Shown piece after piece: positions 20,097-33,508 of a stretch of 64,000 nt of DNA. Both the position numbers and the translations under genes were made by a program. Source of the stretch: Apostichopus japonicus (taxonomy: Eukaryota > Echinodermata > Holothuroidea > Aspidochirotida > Stichopodidae); the NCBI RefSeq assembly GCF_037975245.1, contig NC_092569.1:7374501-7438500 (forward strand). Direction: 5' to 3'. Under the pieces are notes generated by a model. It was not told the DNA's origin. It did not search any database and saw only the letters and a program-made list of their open reading frames with translations. Position 1 is the first letter of the stretch, and every line of letters starts with the position of its first letter.

Positions 20097-21415
20097 TGTC
20101 ACAACTTCCGTGGGATAATACAAAATGTCACCCTCTAGCGCCCCCTCTGTTGCGACCCCGGGTTTTTCCTTTGGCCTTCAAAGCCGATAAAAATAAAATT
20201 TTAGATAGATTCAGGGAAGTAAACTCAAAGGACCAAAAGACTACTGAGAGGTTTCTGAAAGTTAACAAAATCGATATATTTACAATGATACGATCTCTAC
20301 TGATTTGTACAAGGATTATTGGTACTAGAAATTTGGAATATTACAGACAGATTTTACAATATTATACGGCCGTTAAATTTTTAAAAGATTACTTAACTTA
20401 TCTTACGCGGCGCGTGCCGGCTCTCGGTTCCTTTCGTAGCTGTTCTGACCTCCTTGCGTCACCAACAACGATGTCGGGATTAGGCTCCCTCGTAGGCTGG
20501 TATCCCGTGACTTGGTCAGGAGCAAAACCGTTCCCCGCTGGTCCAATTCGACTCAACGTTTGTATCCCAAGGATGGCTTCCTCCTGGGTGAACTCCGAAA
20601 ACCTCTGCCGAAGTCACGCCTGTCCCGGTTAAATGACGCACCAATCTAATAAACAAACAGTCCACCGGTTCCTCCGTCCGTCCCCTCGATTATTAATCTT
20701 TTATCTCAGATGATTTTCTTCTCACAATAGATCGGAAAACTAAACTCAACTCCTCATCACCGAAAATATCTCTTCTTATATAGCCGGGTTTAATCTCCCG
20801 AAAGTTCTTTTCCAGGAATCCTGACGGAAAAACATCGAGAATCATCCATGTCTCGAAGATACGACTGATAGTTCAACGTTCATTGGTCGACGATATCCGG
20901 TCACCTGCTAAAAATAACTTCCCGTATGTTCTGGAAATTTGTACTCGCTAATACCGAATAGCGCCATCATTCCTCGTAGCTTCCAGAAAAAACGCACAAG
21001 TTGTCAGTCACGACGAGTGACCTACTTATCACCCTGACCAGCATATACTGAATACACGTACAATGAATAAAGTCGTTCGTGACACGTACCGATCAATCGA
21101 ATGTGCGGTATCGATCAACCGAATGTGCGTTATCGATCAATCGAAAGTGCGGTACCGAACAATCGAATGTGCGGTACCGATCAATCGAATGCGCGGTATC
21201 CATCAACTGAAAGTGCGGTACCGATCAATCGAATGTGCGTTACCGATCAATCGAATGAGCGGTACTGATAAATCGAAAGCGCAGTATCGATCAATCGAAT
21301 GTGCGGTATGGATGAATCGAATGTGCGGTATCGATCAATCGAATGTGCTGTACCGATAAATCGAAAGTGCAGTATCGATCAATCGAATATGCGGTATTTG
21401 TCAATCGAATGTGCC
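16736..21415. repeat. 5.1-kb super-repeat, copy II
   Basis: Tandem partner of 11616-16735. Single-base differences are rare (for example CCGTACC at 13712 against CGGTACC at 18832), which points to recent duplication. Its last 1675 bp (about 19740-21415) are duplicated once more as 21415-23090. Confidence 0.88.
20097..21084 (+). mobile_element. Solo LTR, copy 2
   Basis: Same 988-bp LTR as 14910-15897, with the same flanking CGTAC duplication (20092-20096 and 21085-21089) and the same adjoining satellite units. I saw no base difference from copy 1 in the parts compared. It was copied with the satellite, not inserted anew. Confidence 0.82.
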
Positions 21416-21771
21416 GTACCGATCAATCGAAAGTGCAGTACCGATTAATCGAATGTGCGATATCGATCAATCGAATGTGCGTTACCGATCAATCGTATGT
21501 GCGGTACCGATCAATCGAATGTTCGGTACCGATCAATCGAATGTGTTGTATCGATCAATCGAATGTGCGGTATCGATCAATCGAATGTGCGGTATCGATC
21601 AATCGAATGTGCGGTATCGATCAGTCGAATGTGCGGTATTGATCAGTCGAATGTGCGGTATCGATCAATCGAATGTGCTGTATCGATCAATCGAATGTGC
21701 GGTATCGATCAGTCGAATGTGCCGTATCGATCAGTCGAATGTGCGGTATTTGTCAATCGAATGTGCCGTAC
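21085..21771. repeat. 22-bp satellite array, segment 4 (between LTR copies)
   Basis: 687 bp of satellite. It joins the post-LTR part (to about 21410) to a pre-LTR part equal to 19754-20096 (offset 1675). The junction near 21415 is in register with the 22-bp phase, as unequal exchange between satellite units would leave. Confidence 0.97.
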
Positions 21772-22759
21772 TGTCACAACTTCCGTGGGATAATACAAAA
21801 TGTCACCCTCTAGCGCCCCCTCTGTTGCGACCCCGGGTTTTTCCTTTGGCCTTCAAAGCCGATAAAAATAAAATTTTAGATAGATTCAGGGAAGTAAACT
21901 CAAAGGACCAAAAGACTACTGAGAGGTTTCTGAAAGTTAACAAAATCGATATATTTACAATGATACGATCTCTACTGATTTGTACAAGGATTATTGGTAC
22001 TAGAAATTTGGAATATTACAGACAGATTTTACAATATTATACGGCCGTTAAATTTTTAAAAGATTACTTAACTTATCTTACGCGGCGCGTGCCGGCTCTC
22101 GGTTCCTTTCGTAGCTGTTCTGACCTCCTTGCGTCACCAACAACGATGTCGGGATTAGGCTCCCTCGTAGGCTGGTATCCCGTGACTTGGTCAGGAGCAA
22201 AACCGTTCCCCGCTGGTCCAATTCGACTCAACGTTTGTATCCCAAGGATGGCTTCCTCCTGGGTGAACTCCGAAAACCTCTGCCGAAGTCACGCCTGTCC
22301 CGGTTAAATAACGCACCAATCTAATAAACAAACAGTCCACCGGTTCCTCCGTCCGTCCCCTCGATTATTAATCTTTTATCTCAGATGATTTTCTTCTCAC
22401 AATAGATCGGAAAACTAAACTCAACTCCTCATCACCGAAAATATCTCTTCTTATATAGCCGGGTTTAATCTCCCGAAAGTTCTTTTCCAGGAATCCTGAC
22501 GGAAAAACATCGAGAATCATCCATGTCTCGAAGATACGACTGATAGTTCAACGTTCATTGGTCGACGATATCCGGTCACCTGCTAAAAATAACTTCCCGT
22601 ATGTTCTGGAAATTTGTACTCGCTAATACCGAATAGCGCCATCATTCCTCGTAGCTTCCAGAAAAAACGCACAAGTTGTCAGTCACGACGAGTGACCTAC
22701 TTATCACCCTGACCAGCATATACTGAATACACGTACAATGAATAAAGTCGTTCGTGACA
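21772..22759 (+). mobile_element. Solo LTR, copy 3
   Basis: Third copy of the same LTR with CGTAC on both sides (21767-21771 and 22760-22764). It differs from copies 1 and 2 by at least one base: A at 22310 (GTTAAATAACG) where they have G (GTTAAATGACG). Confidence 0.82.
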
Positions 22760-24305
22760 CGTACCGATCAATCGAATGTGCGGTATCGATCAACCGAATG
22801 TGCGTTATCGATCAATCGAAAGTGCGGTACCGAACAATCGAATGTGCGGTACCGATCAATCGAATGCGCGGTATCGATCAACTGAAAGTGCGGTACCGAT
22901 CAATCGAATGTGCGTTACCGATCAATCGAATGAGCGGTACTGATAAATCGAAAGCGCAGTATCGATCAATCGAATGTGCGGTATGGATGAATCGAATGTG
23001 CGGTATCGATCAATCGAATGTGCTGTACCGATAAATCGAAAGTGCAGTATCGATCAATCGAATGTGCGGTATTTGTCAATAGAATGTGCCGTACCGATCA
23101 ATCGAATGTGCGGTATCGATCAATCGAAAGCGCAGTATCGATCAATCGAATGTGCGGTATCGATCAATCGAATGTGCGTTATCGATCAATCGAATGTGCG
23201 GTACCGATCAGTCGAATGTGCGGTACCGATCAATCGAATGTGCGGTATCGATCAATCGAATGTTCGGTACCGATCAATCGAATGTGCGGTACCGATAAAT
23301 CGAAAGCGCAGTATCGATCAATCGAATGTGCGGTATCGATCAATCGATGTGCGTTATCGACTAATCGAATGCGCAGTATCGATCTATCGAATATGCGGTG
23401 TCGATCAATCGAATGTGCGGTATCGATCAATCGAATGTGCGCTACCGATCAATCGAATGTGCGCTACCGATCAATCGAATGTGCGGTACCGATAAATCGA
23501 TCAATCGAATGTGCGGTACCGATCAATCGAATGTGCGTTATCGATCAATCGAATGTGCGGTACCGATCAATCGAATCTGCGGTACTGATAAATCGATCAA
23601 TCGAATGTGCGGTACCGATCAATCGAATGTGCGTTATCGATCAATCGAATCTGCGGTACTGATAAATCGATCAATCGAATGTGCGGTACCGATCAATCGA
23701 ATGTGCGTTATCGATCAATCGAATGTGCGGTACCGATCAATCGAATGTGCGGTATCGATTAATCGAATTCTCGGTATCGATCAATCGAATGTGCGGTACC
23801 GATCAATCGAATGTGCGGTACCGATCAATCGAATGTGCGGTACCGATAAATCGATACCGCAGTATCGATCAATCGAATGTGCGGTACCGATCAATCGAAT
23901 GTGTGTTACCGATCAATCGAATGTGCGGTACCGATAAATCGAATGCGCGGTACCGATCAATCGAATGTGCGGTATCGATCAATTTAATGTGCGGTACTGA
24001 TCAATCGAAAGCGCAGTATCGATCAATTGAATGTGCGGTATCGATCAATCGAATGTGCGTTACCGATCAATCGAATGTGCGGTACTGATCAATCGAAAGC
24101 GCAGTATCGATCAATCGAATGTGCGGTATCGATCAATCGATGTGCGTTATCGACTTATCGAATGCGCAGTATCGATCTATCGAATGTGCGGTATCGGTCA
24201 ATCGAAAGTGCAGTACCGATTAATCGAATGTGCGATATCGATGAACCGAATGTGTGTTACCGATCAATCGTATGTGCGGTACCGATCAATCGAATGTTCG
24301 GTACC

Positions 24306-25777
24306 GATCAATCGAATGTGTTGTATCCATCAATCGAATGTGCGGTATAGATCAATCGATATCGCAGTATCGATCAATCGAATGTGCGGTACCGATCAAT
24401 CGATGTGCGTTATCGACTAATCGAATGTGCAGTATCGATCTATCGAATGTGCGTTATCGATCAATCGAATGTGCGGTATCGATCAATCGAATGTGATACC
24501 GAAAATCGAATGTGCCGTACCGATCAATCGAATGTGCGTTACCGATCAATCAAATGTGCGTTATCGATCAATCGAATGTGCGGTATCGATCAATCGAAAG
24601 TGCAGCATCGATCAATCGAATGTGCGGTATCGATCAATCGAATGTGCGGTACCGATCAATCGAATGTGCGGTATCGATTAATCGAATGTGCGGTATCGAT
24701 CAATCGAATGTGCTGTACCGATCAATCGAATGTACGGTACCGAACAATCGAATGCGCGGTATCGATCAACTGAAAGTGCGGTACCGATCAATCGAATGTG
24801 CGGTACCGATCAATCGAATGAGCGGTACTGATAAATCGAAAGCGCAGTATCGATCAATCGAATGTGCGGTATCGATGAATCGAATGTGCGGTATCGATCA
24901 ATCGAATGTGCGGTACCGATGAATCGAAAGAGCAGTATCGATCAATCGAATGTGCGGTATCGATCAATCGATGTGCGTTATCGACTTATCGAATGCGCAG
25001 TACCGATCAATCGAATGTGCGGTATCGATCAATTTAATGTGCGGTACTGATCAATCGAAAGCGCAGTATCGATCAATTGAATGTGCGGTATCGATCAATC
25101 GATAGCGCAGAATCGATCAATCGAATGTGTTGTATCGATCAATCGAATGTGCGGTATAGATCAATCGATATCGCAGTATCGATCAATCGAATGTGCGGTA
25201 CCGATCAATCGATGTGCGTTATCGACTAATCGAATGTGCAGTATCGATCTATCGAATGTGCGTTATCGATCAATCGAATGTGCGGTATCGATCAATCGAA
25301 TGTGATACCGAAAATCGAATGTGCCGTACCGATCAATCGAATGTGCGTTACCGATCAATCAAATGTGCGTTATCGATCAATCGAATGTGCGGTATCGATC
25401 AATCGAAAGTGCAGCATCGATCAATCGAATGTGCGGTATCGATCAATCGAATGTGCGGTACCGATCAATCGAATGTGCGGTATCGATTAATCGAATGTGC
25501 GGTATCGATCAATCGAATGTGCTGTACCGATCAATCGAATGTACGGTACCGAACAATCGAATGCGCGGTATCGATCAACTGAAAGTGCGGTACCGATCAA
25601 TCGAATGTGCGGTACCGATCAATCGAATGAGCGGTACTGATAAATCGAAAGCGCAGTATCGATCAATCGAATGTGCGGTATCGATGAATCGAATGTGCGG
25701 TATCGATCAATCGAATGTGCGGTACCGATGAATCGAAAGAGCAGTATCGATCAATCGAATGTGCGGTATCGATCAAT
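24306..25777. repeat. 809-bp tandem duplication within the satellite
   Basis: About 24306-24968 equals 25115-25777 (offset 809), including the marker TGCGGTATAGATCAATCGAT (24341 and 25150) and the 21-bp and 19-bp odd units. The stretch between (24969-25114) belongs only to the first period. A related block with a 790-bp offset links about 27490-27660 and 28280-28450. Confidence 0.82.
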
Positions 25778-28700
25778 CGAATGTGCGGTACCGATCAATC
25801 GAATGTGCGGTACCGATAAATCGATAGCGCAGTATCGATCAATCGAATGTGCGAAACCGATCAATCGATGTGCGTTATCGACTTATCGAATGTGCAGTAT
25901 CGATCTATCGAATGTGCGTTATCGATCAATCGAATGTGCGGTACTGATTAATCGAATGTGATACCGAAAATCGAATATGCCGTACCGATTAATCGAATGT
26001 GTGTTACCGATCAATAAAATGTGTGTTTTCGATCAATCGAATGTGCGGTACCGATCAATCGAATGTGCGGTACCGATCAATCGAATGTGCGGTACCGATA
26101 AATCGATACCGAAGTTTCGATCAATCGAATGTGCGGTACCGATAAATCGAATGTGTGTTACCGATCAATCGAATGTGCGGTACCGATCAATCGAATGTGC
26201 GGTACCGATCAATCGAATGTGCGGTACCGATAAATCGAAAGCGCAGTATCGATCAATCGAATGTGCGGTATCGATCAATCGATGTGCGTTATCGACTAAT
26301 CGAATGCGCAGTATCGATCTATCGAGTATGCGGTATCGATCAATGGAATGTGCGCTACCGATCAATCGAATGTGCGGTACCGATCAATCGAATGTGCGGT
26401 ACCGATAAATCGATAGCGCAGTATCGATCAATCGAATGTGCGGTACCGATCAATCGAATGTGCGTTATCGATCAATCGAATGTGCGGTACCGATCAATCG
26501 AATCTGCGGTACTGATAAATCGAAAGCGCAGTATCGATCATTCGAATGTGCGGTACCGATCAATCGAATGTGCGTTATCGACTAATTGAATGCGCGTTAT
26601 CGACTAATCGAATGTGCGGTATCGATCAATCGAATGTGCGGTACCGATCAATCGAATGTGCGGTATCGATCAATCGAATGCTCGGTATCGATCAATCGAA
26701 TGTGCGGTACCGATCAATCGAATGTGCATTACCGATCAATCGAATGTGCGGTACCGATACATCGATACAGCAGTATCGATCAATCGAATGTGCGGTACCG
26801 ATCAATCGAATGTGTGTTACCGATCAATCGAATGTGCGGTACCGATCAATCGAATGTGCGGTACCGATCAATCGAATGTGCGGTACCGATAAATCGAAAG
26901 CGGAGTATCGATCAATCGATAGCGCAGAATCGATCAATAGAATGTGCCGTATCGATCAATCGAATGTGCGTTACCGATCAATCGAATGTGCGGTACTGAT
27001 CAATCGAAAGCGCAGAATCGATCAATAGAATGTGCCGTATCGATCAATCGAATGTGCGTTACCGATCAATCGTATGTGCGGTACCGATCAATCGAATGTT
27101 TGGTACCGATCAATCGAATGTGTTGTATCGATCAAACGAATGTGCGGTATCGATCAATCGATATCGCAGTATCGATCAATCGAATGTGCGTTACCGATCA
27201 ATCGATGTGCGTTATCGACTTATCGAATGTGCAGTATCGATCTATCGAATGTGCGTTATCGATCAATCGAATGTGCGGTATCGATCAATCGAATGTGATA
27301 CCGAAAATCGAATGTGCCGTACCGATCAATCGAATGTGCGTTACCGATCAATCGAATGTGCGTTATCGATCAATCGAATGTGCGGTATCGATCAATCGAA
27401 AGTGCAGCATCGATCAATCGAATGTGCGTTATCGATCAATCGAATGTGCGGTACCGATCAATCGAATGTGCGGTATCGATTAATCGAATGTGCGGTATCG
27501 ATCAATCGAATGTGCTGTACCGATCAATCGAATGTGCGGTATCGATCAATCGAATGTGCGTTATCGATCAATCGAATATGCGGTACCGATCAATCGAATG
27601 TGCATTACCAATCAATCGAATGTGCTGTACCGATCAATCGAATGTGCGGTATCGATCAAACGAATGTGCGGTATCGATCAATCGAATGTGCGGTACCGAT
27701 CAATCGAATGTGCGGTACCGATCAATTGAATGTGCGGTACCGATAAATCGATAGCGCAGTATGGATCAATCGTATGTGCGGTACCGATCATCGAATGTGC
27801 GTTATCGATCAATCGAATGTGCGGTACCGATCAATCGAATGTGCGGTACCGATAAATCGATTGCGCAGTATCGATCAATCGAATGTGCGGAACCGATCAA
27901 TCGATGTGCGTTATCGACTAATCGAATGTGCAGTATCGATCAATCGAATGTGCGTTATCGATCAATCGAATGTGCGGTATCGATCAATCGAATGTGTGTT
28001 ACCGATCAATAAAATGTGTGTTTTCGATCAATCGAATGTGCGGTACCGATCAATCGAATGTGCGGTACCGATCAATCGAATGTGCGGTACCGATAAATCG
28101 ATACCGCAGTTTCGATCAATCGAATGTGCGGTACCGATAAATCGAATGTGTGTTACCGATCAATCGAATGTGCGGTATCGATCAATCGAAAGTGCAGCAT
28201 CGATCAATCGAATGTGCGTTATCGATCAATCGAATGTGCGGTACCGATCAATCGAATGTGCGGTATCGATTAATCGAATGTGCGGTATCGATCAATCGAA
28301 TGTGCTGTACCGATCAATCGAATGTGCGGTATCGATCAATCGAATGTGCGTTATCGATCAATCGAATATGCGGTACCGATCAATCGAATGTGCATTACCA
28401 ATCAATCGAATGTGCTGTACCGATCAATCGAATGTGCGGTATCGATCAAACGAATGTGCGGTATCGATCAATCGAATGTGCGGTATCGATCTATCCAATG
28501 TTCGGTATCGATCAATCGAATGTGCGGTATCGATCAATCGAATGTGCGGTATCAATCAATCGATGTGCGTTATCGACTAATTGAATGCACAGTATCGATC
28601 TATCGAATGTGCGTTATCGATCAATCGAATGTGCGGTATGGATCAATCGAATTTGCTGTACCGATCAATCGAATGTGCGTTATCGATCAATCGAATGTGC

Positions 28701-30778
28701 GGTATCGATCAATCGAAAGTGTAGCATCGATCAATCGAATGTGCGTTATCGATCAATCGAATGTGCGATACCGATCAATCGAATGTGCGGTATCGATCAA
28801 TCGAACGCGGGGTATCGATCAATCGAATGTGAGGTATCGATCAATCGAATGTGCCGTATCGATCAATCGAATGTGCGGTACCGATCAATCGATTGCGCGG
28901 TATCGATCAATCGATGTGCGTTATACACTAATCGAATGTGCGGTATCGATCTATCCAATGTTCGGTATCGATCAATCGAATGTGCGGTATCGATCAATCG
29001 AATGTGCGGTAACGATCAATCGAATGTGCGGTATCGATCAGTTGAATGTGCCGTATCGAACAATCGAATGTGCGTTACAGATCAATCGAATGTGCGGTAC
29101 CGATCAATCGAATGCGCGGTACCGATCAATCGAATGTGCGGTAACGATCAATCGAATGTGCGGTAACGATCAATCGAATCTGCGGTACGGATAAATCGAA
29201 AGCGCAGTATCGATCATTCGAATGTGCGGTATCGATCAATCGGTGTGCGTTATCGACTAATCGAATGTGCGATATCGATCAATCGAATGTGCGTTACCGA
29301 TTAATCGTATGTGCGGTACCGATCAATCGAATGTGCGGTACCGATCAATCGAATGTGCGGTACCGATCAATCGAATGTGCGGTACCGATGAAAAGAACGT
29401 ACGGTACCGATGACTGGAATGTTCGGTACCAATATATCGAATGTTCGGTACCGTTAAATCGAATGTGCGGTATCGATCAATCGATGTGCGTTATCGACTA
29501 ATCGAATGTGCAGTATCGATCTATCGAATGTGCGGTATCGATCAATCGAATGTGCGTTACCGATCAATCGAATGTGCGGTACCGATCAATCGAGTGTGCG
29601 GTACCGATCAATCGAATGTGCTGTACCGGTAAATCGAAAGTGCGGTATCGATCAATCGAATGTGCGGTATCGATCAATCGATGTGCGTTATCGACTAATC
29701 GAATGTGCAGTATCGATCTATCGAATGTGCGTTATCGATCAATCGAATGTGCAGTATCGATCAATCGAATGTGCGGTACCGATCAATCGAATGTGTGTTA
29801 CCGATCAATCGAATGTGCGGTACTGATCAATCGAATGTGCGGTATCGATCAATCGATGTGCGTTATCGATCAATCGAATGCGCAGTATCGATCTATCGAA
29901 TGTGCGGTATTTGCCAATCGAATGTGCCGTACCGATCAATCGAATGTGCGCCGTATCGATGAATCGAATGTGCGTTATCGACTAATCGAATGTGCACTAT
30001 CGATCTATCGAATGTGCTGTATCGATCAATCGACTGTGATACCGAAATTCGAATGTGCCGTACCGATCAATCGAATGTGTGTTACCGATCAATCGAATGT
30101 GCGTTATCGATCAATCGAATGTTCGGTATCGATCAATCGAAAGTGCAGCATCGATCAATCGAATGCGCGGTATCGATCAATCGAATGTGCCGTACCGATC
30201 AATCGAATGTGCGGTACCGATCAATCGAATGTGCGGTATCGATCAATCGATAGCGCAGAACCGATCAATCGAATGTGCGGTACCGATCAATCGAATGTGC
30301 GTTACCGATCAATCGAATGTGCGGTATCGATCAATCGAATGCGCAGTATCGATCAATCGAATGTGCGGTATTTGTCAATCGAATGTGCGGTAACGATCAA
30401 TCGCATGTGCGTTATCGATCAATCGAATGTGCGGTATCGATCAATCGAAAGTGCAGCATCGATCAATCGAATATGCGTTATCAATCAGTCAAATGTGCAG
30501 TATCGTTCAATCGAATGTGAGGTATCGATCAATCGAGTGTTCGGTATCGATCAATCGAATGTGCGGTATCGATCAATCGAATGTGCGGTATCGATCAGTC
30601 GAATGTGCCGTATCGATCAATCGAATGTGCCGTATCGATCAATCGAATGTGCGGTATTTGTCAATCGAATGTGCCGTACCGAACAATCGAATGTGAGGTA
30701 TCGATCAATCGAATGTGAGCTATCGATCAATCGAAAGTGCGGTACCGAACAATCGACTGTGCGGTACCGATCAATCGA

Positions 30779-33508
30779 ATGTGCGGTACCGAACAATCGA
30801 ATGCGCGGTATCGATCAATCGAATGTGCCTTATCGATCAATCGAAAGTGCGGTACCGAACAATCGAATGTGCGGTACCGATCAATCGAATGTGCAGTACC
30901 GATCAATCGAATGTGCTGTACCGATCAATCAAATGTACGGTATCGATCAATCGAATGTGCGTTATCGATCAATCGATTGTGCGGTACAGATCAGTCGAAT
31001 GTGCGGTACCGAACAATCGAATGTGCGGTACCGATCAATCGAATGTGCGGTACCGAACAATCGAATGCGCGGTATCGATCAATCGAATGTGCCTTATCGA
31101 TCAATCGAAAGTGCGGTACCGAACAATCGAATGTGCGGTACCGATTAATCGAATGTGCGGTACCGATCAATCGAATGTGCTGTACCGATCAATCAAATGT
31201 ACGGTATCGATCAATCGAATGTGCGTTATCGATCAATCGATTGTGCGGTACAGATCAATCGAATGTGCGGTACCGATCAATCCAATGTGCGGTATCGTTC
31301 AATCGATGTGCGTTATCGACTGATCGAATGCGCAGTATCGATCTATCGAATGTGCGGTATCGATCAATCGAATGTGCGGTATCGATCAATCGAATGTGCG
31401 CTACCGATCAATCGAATGTGCGGTACCGATCAAACGAATGTGAGGTACCGATAAATCGATAGCGCAGTATCGATCAATCGAATGTGCGCTACCGATCAAT
31501 CGAATGTGCGGTATCGATCAATCGAATGTGCGGTAACGATCAATCGAATGTGCGTTATCGATCAATCGAATGTGCGGTATCGATCAATCGAAAGTGCAGC
31601 ATCGATCAATCGAATATGCGTTATCGATCAGTCAAATGTGCAGTATCGTTCAATCGAATGTTCGGTATCGATCAATCGAGTGTTCGGTATCGATCAATCG
31701 AATGTGCGGTATCGATCAGTCGAATGTGCGGTATCGATCAATTGAATTTGCGGATTCGATCAATCGAATGTGCGGTATCGATCAGTCGAATGTGCCGTAT
31801 CGATCAATCGAATGTGCGGTATTTGTCAATCGAATGTGCCGTACCGATCAATCGAATGTGAGTTATCGATCAATCGAAAGTGCGGTACCGAACAATCGAA
31901 AGTGCGGTACCGAACAATCGAATGTGCGGTACCGAACAATCGAATGCGCGGTATCGATCAATCGAATGTGCCTTATCGATCAATCGAATGTGCGGTACCG
32001 AACAATCGAATGTGCCGTACCTATTAATCGAATGTGCGGTACCGATCAATCGAATGTGCTGTATCGATCAATCGAATGTGCGTTAACGATCAGTCGAATG
32101 TGCGGTACTGATAAATCGAAAGCGCAGTATCGATCAATCGAATGTGCGCTACCGATCAATCGAATGTGCGGTACCGAACAATCGAATGCGCGGTATCGAT
32201 CAATCGAATGTGCCTTATCGATCAATCGAATGTGCGGTACCGAACAATCGAATGTGCGGTACCGATTAATCGAATGTGCGGTACCGATCAATCGAATGTG
32301 CTGTACCGATCAATCAAATGTACGGTATCGATCAATCGAATGTGCGTTATCGATCAATCGATTGTGCGGTACAGATCAGTCGAATGTGCGGTACCGATCA
32401 ATCGAATGTGCCGTACCGATCAATCGAATGTGTGTTACCGATCAATATAATATGTGTTATTGATCAATCGAATGTGCGGTACTGATAAATCGAAAGCGCA
32501 GTATCGATCAATCGAATGTGCCGTATCGATCAATCGAATGTGCGTTAACGATCAATCGAATGTGCGGTACTGATAAATCGAAAGCGCAGTATCGATCAAT
32601 CGAATGTGCGGTATCGATCAATCGATGTGCGTTATCGATAAATCGAATGCGCAGTATCAATCTATCGAATGTGCGGTACCGATCAATCGAATGTGCGGTA
32701 CCGAACAATCGAATGCGCGGTATCGATCAATCGAATGTGCCTTATCGATCAATCGAAAGTGCGGTACCGAACAATCGAATGTGCGGTACCGATTAATCGA
32801 ATGTGCGGTACCGATCAATCGAATGTGCTGTACCGATCAATCAAATGTACGGTATCGATCAATCGAATGTGCGTTATCGATCAATCGATTGTGCGGTACA
32901 GATCAGTCGAATGTGCGGTACCGAACAATCGAATGTGCGGTACCGATCAATCGAATGTGCGGTACCGAACAATCGAATGCGCGGTATCGATCAATCGAAT
33001 GTGCCTTATCGATCAATCGAAAGTGCGGTACCGAACAATCGAATGTGCGGTACCGATTAATCGAATGTGCGGTACCGATCAATCGAACGTGCTGTACCGA
33101 TCAATCAAATGTACGGTATCGATCAATCGAATGTGCGTTATCGATCAATCGATTGTGCGGTACAGATCAATCGAATGTGCGGTACCGATCAATCCAATGT
33201 GCGGTATCGTTCAATCGATGTGCGTTATCGACTGATCGAATGCGCAGTATCGATCTATCGAATGTGCGGTATCGATCAATCGAATGTGCGGTATCGATCA
33301 ATCGAATGTGCGCTACCGATCAATCGAATGTGCGGTACCGATCAAACGAATGTGCGGTACCGATAAATCGATAGCGCAGTATCGATCAATCGAATGTGCG
33401 CTACCGATCAATCGAATGTGCGGTATCGATCAATCGAATGTGCGGTAACGATCAATCGAATGTGCGTTATCGATCAATCGAATGTGCGGTATCGATCAAT
33501 CGAAAGTG
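30779..33508. repeat. 1.9-kb spaced duplication in the satellite
   Basis: 30779-31596 equals 32691-33508 (offset 1912), marked by the GGTACCGAACAATCG and GTGCCTTATCGATC units. Part of it appears again at about 36994-37430 (offset 5839 from the first). Within each copy, a shorter block carrying ATTGTGCGGTACAGATCAG is itself doubled. Confidence 0.8.

Noticed and set aside
29508-31148. A 546-codon plus-strand open frame, and many others of 100 to 350 codons across the array
   Set aside because: They are the 22-bp unit read in frame. The same peptide appears in all three frames, starts and stops are set only by variant units (GATAAATCG, GACTAATCG, TTGAATG), and no splice, promoter or codon constraint is visible.
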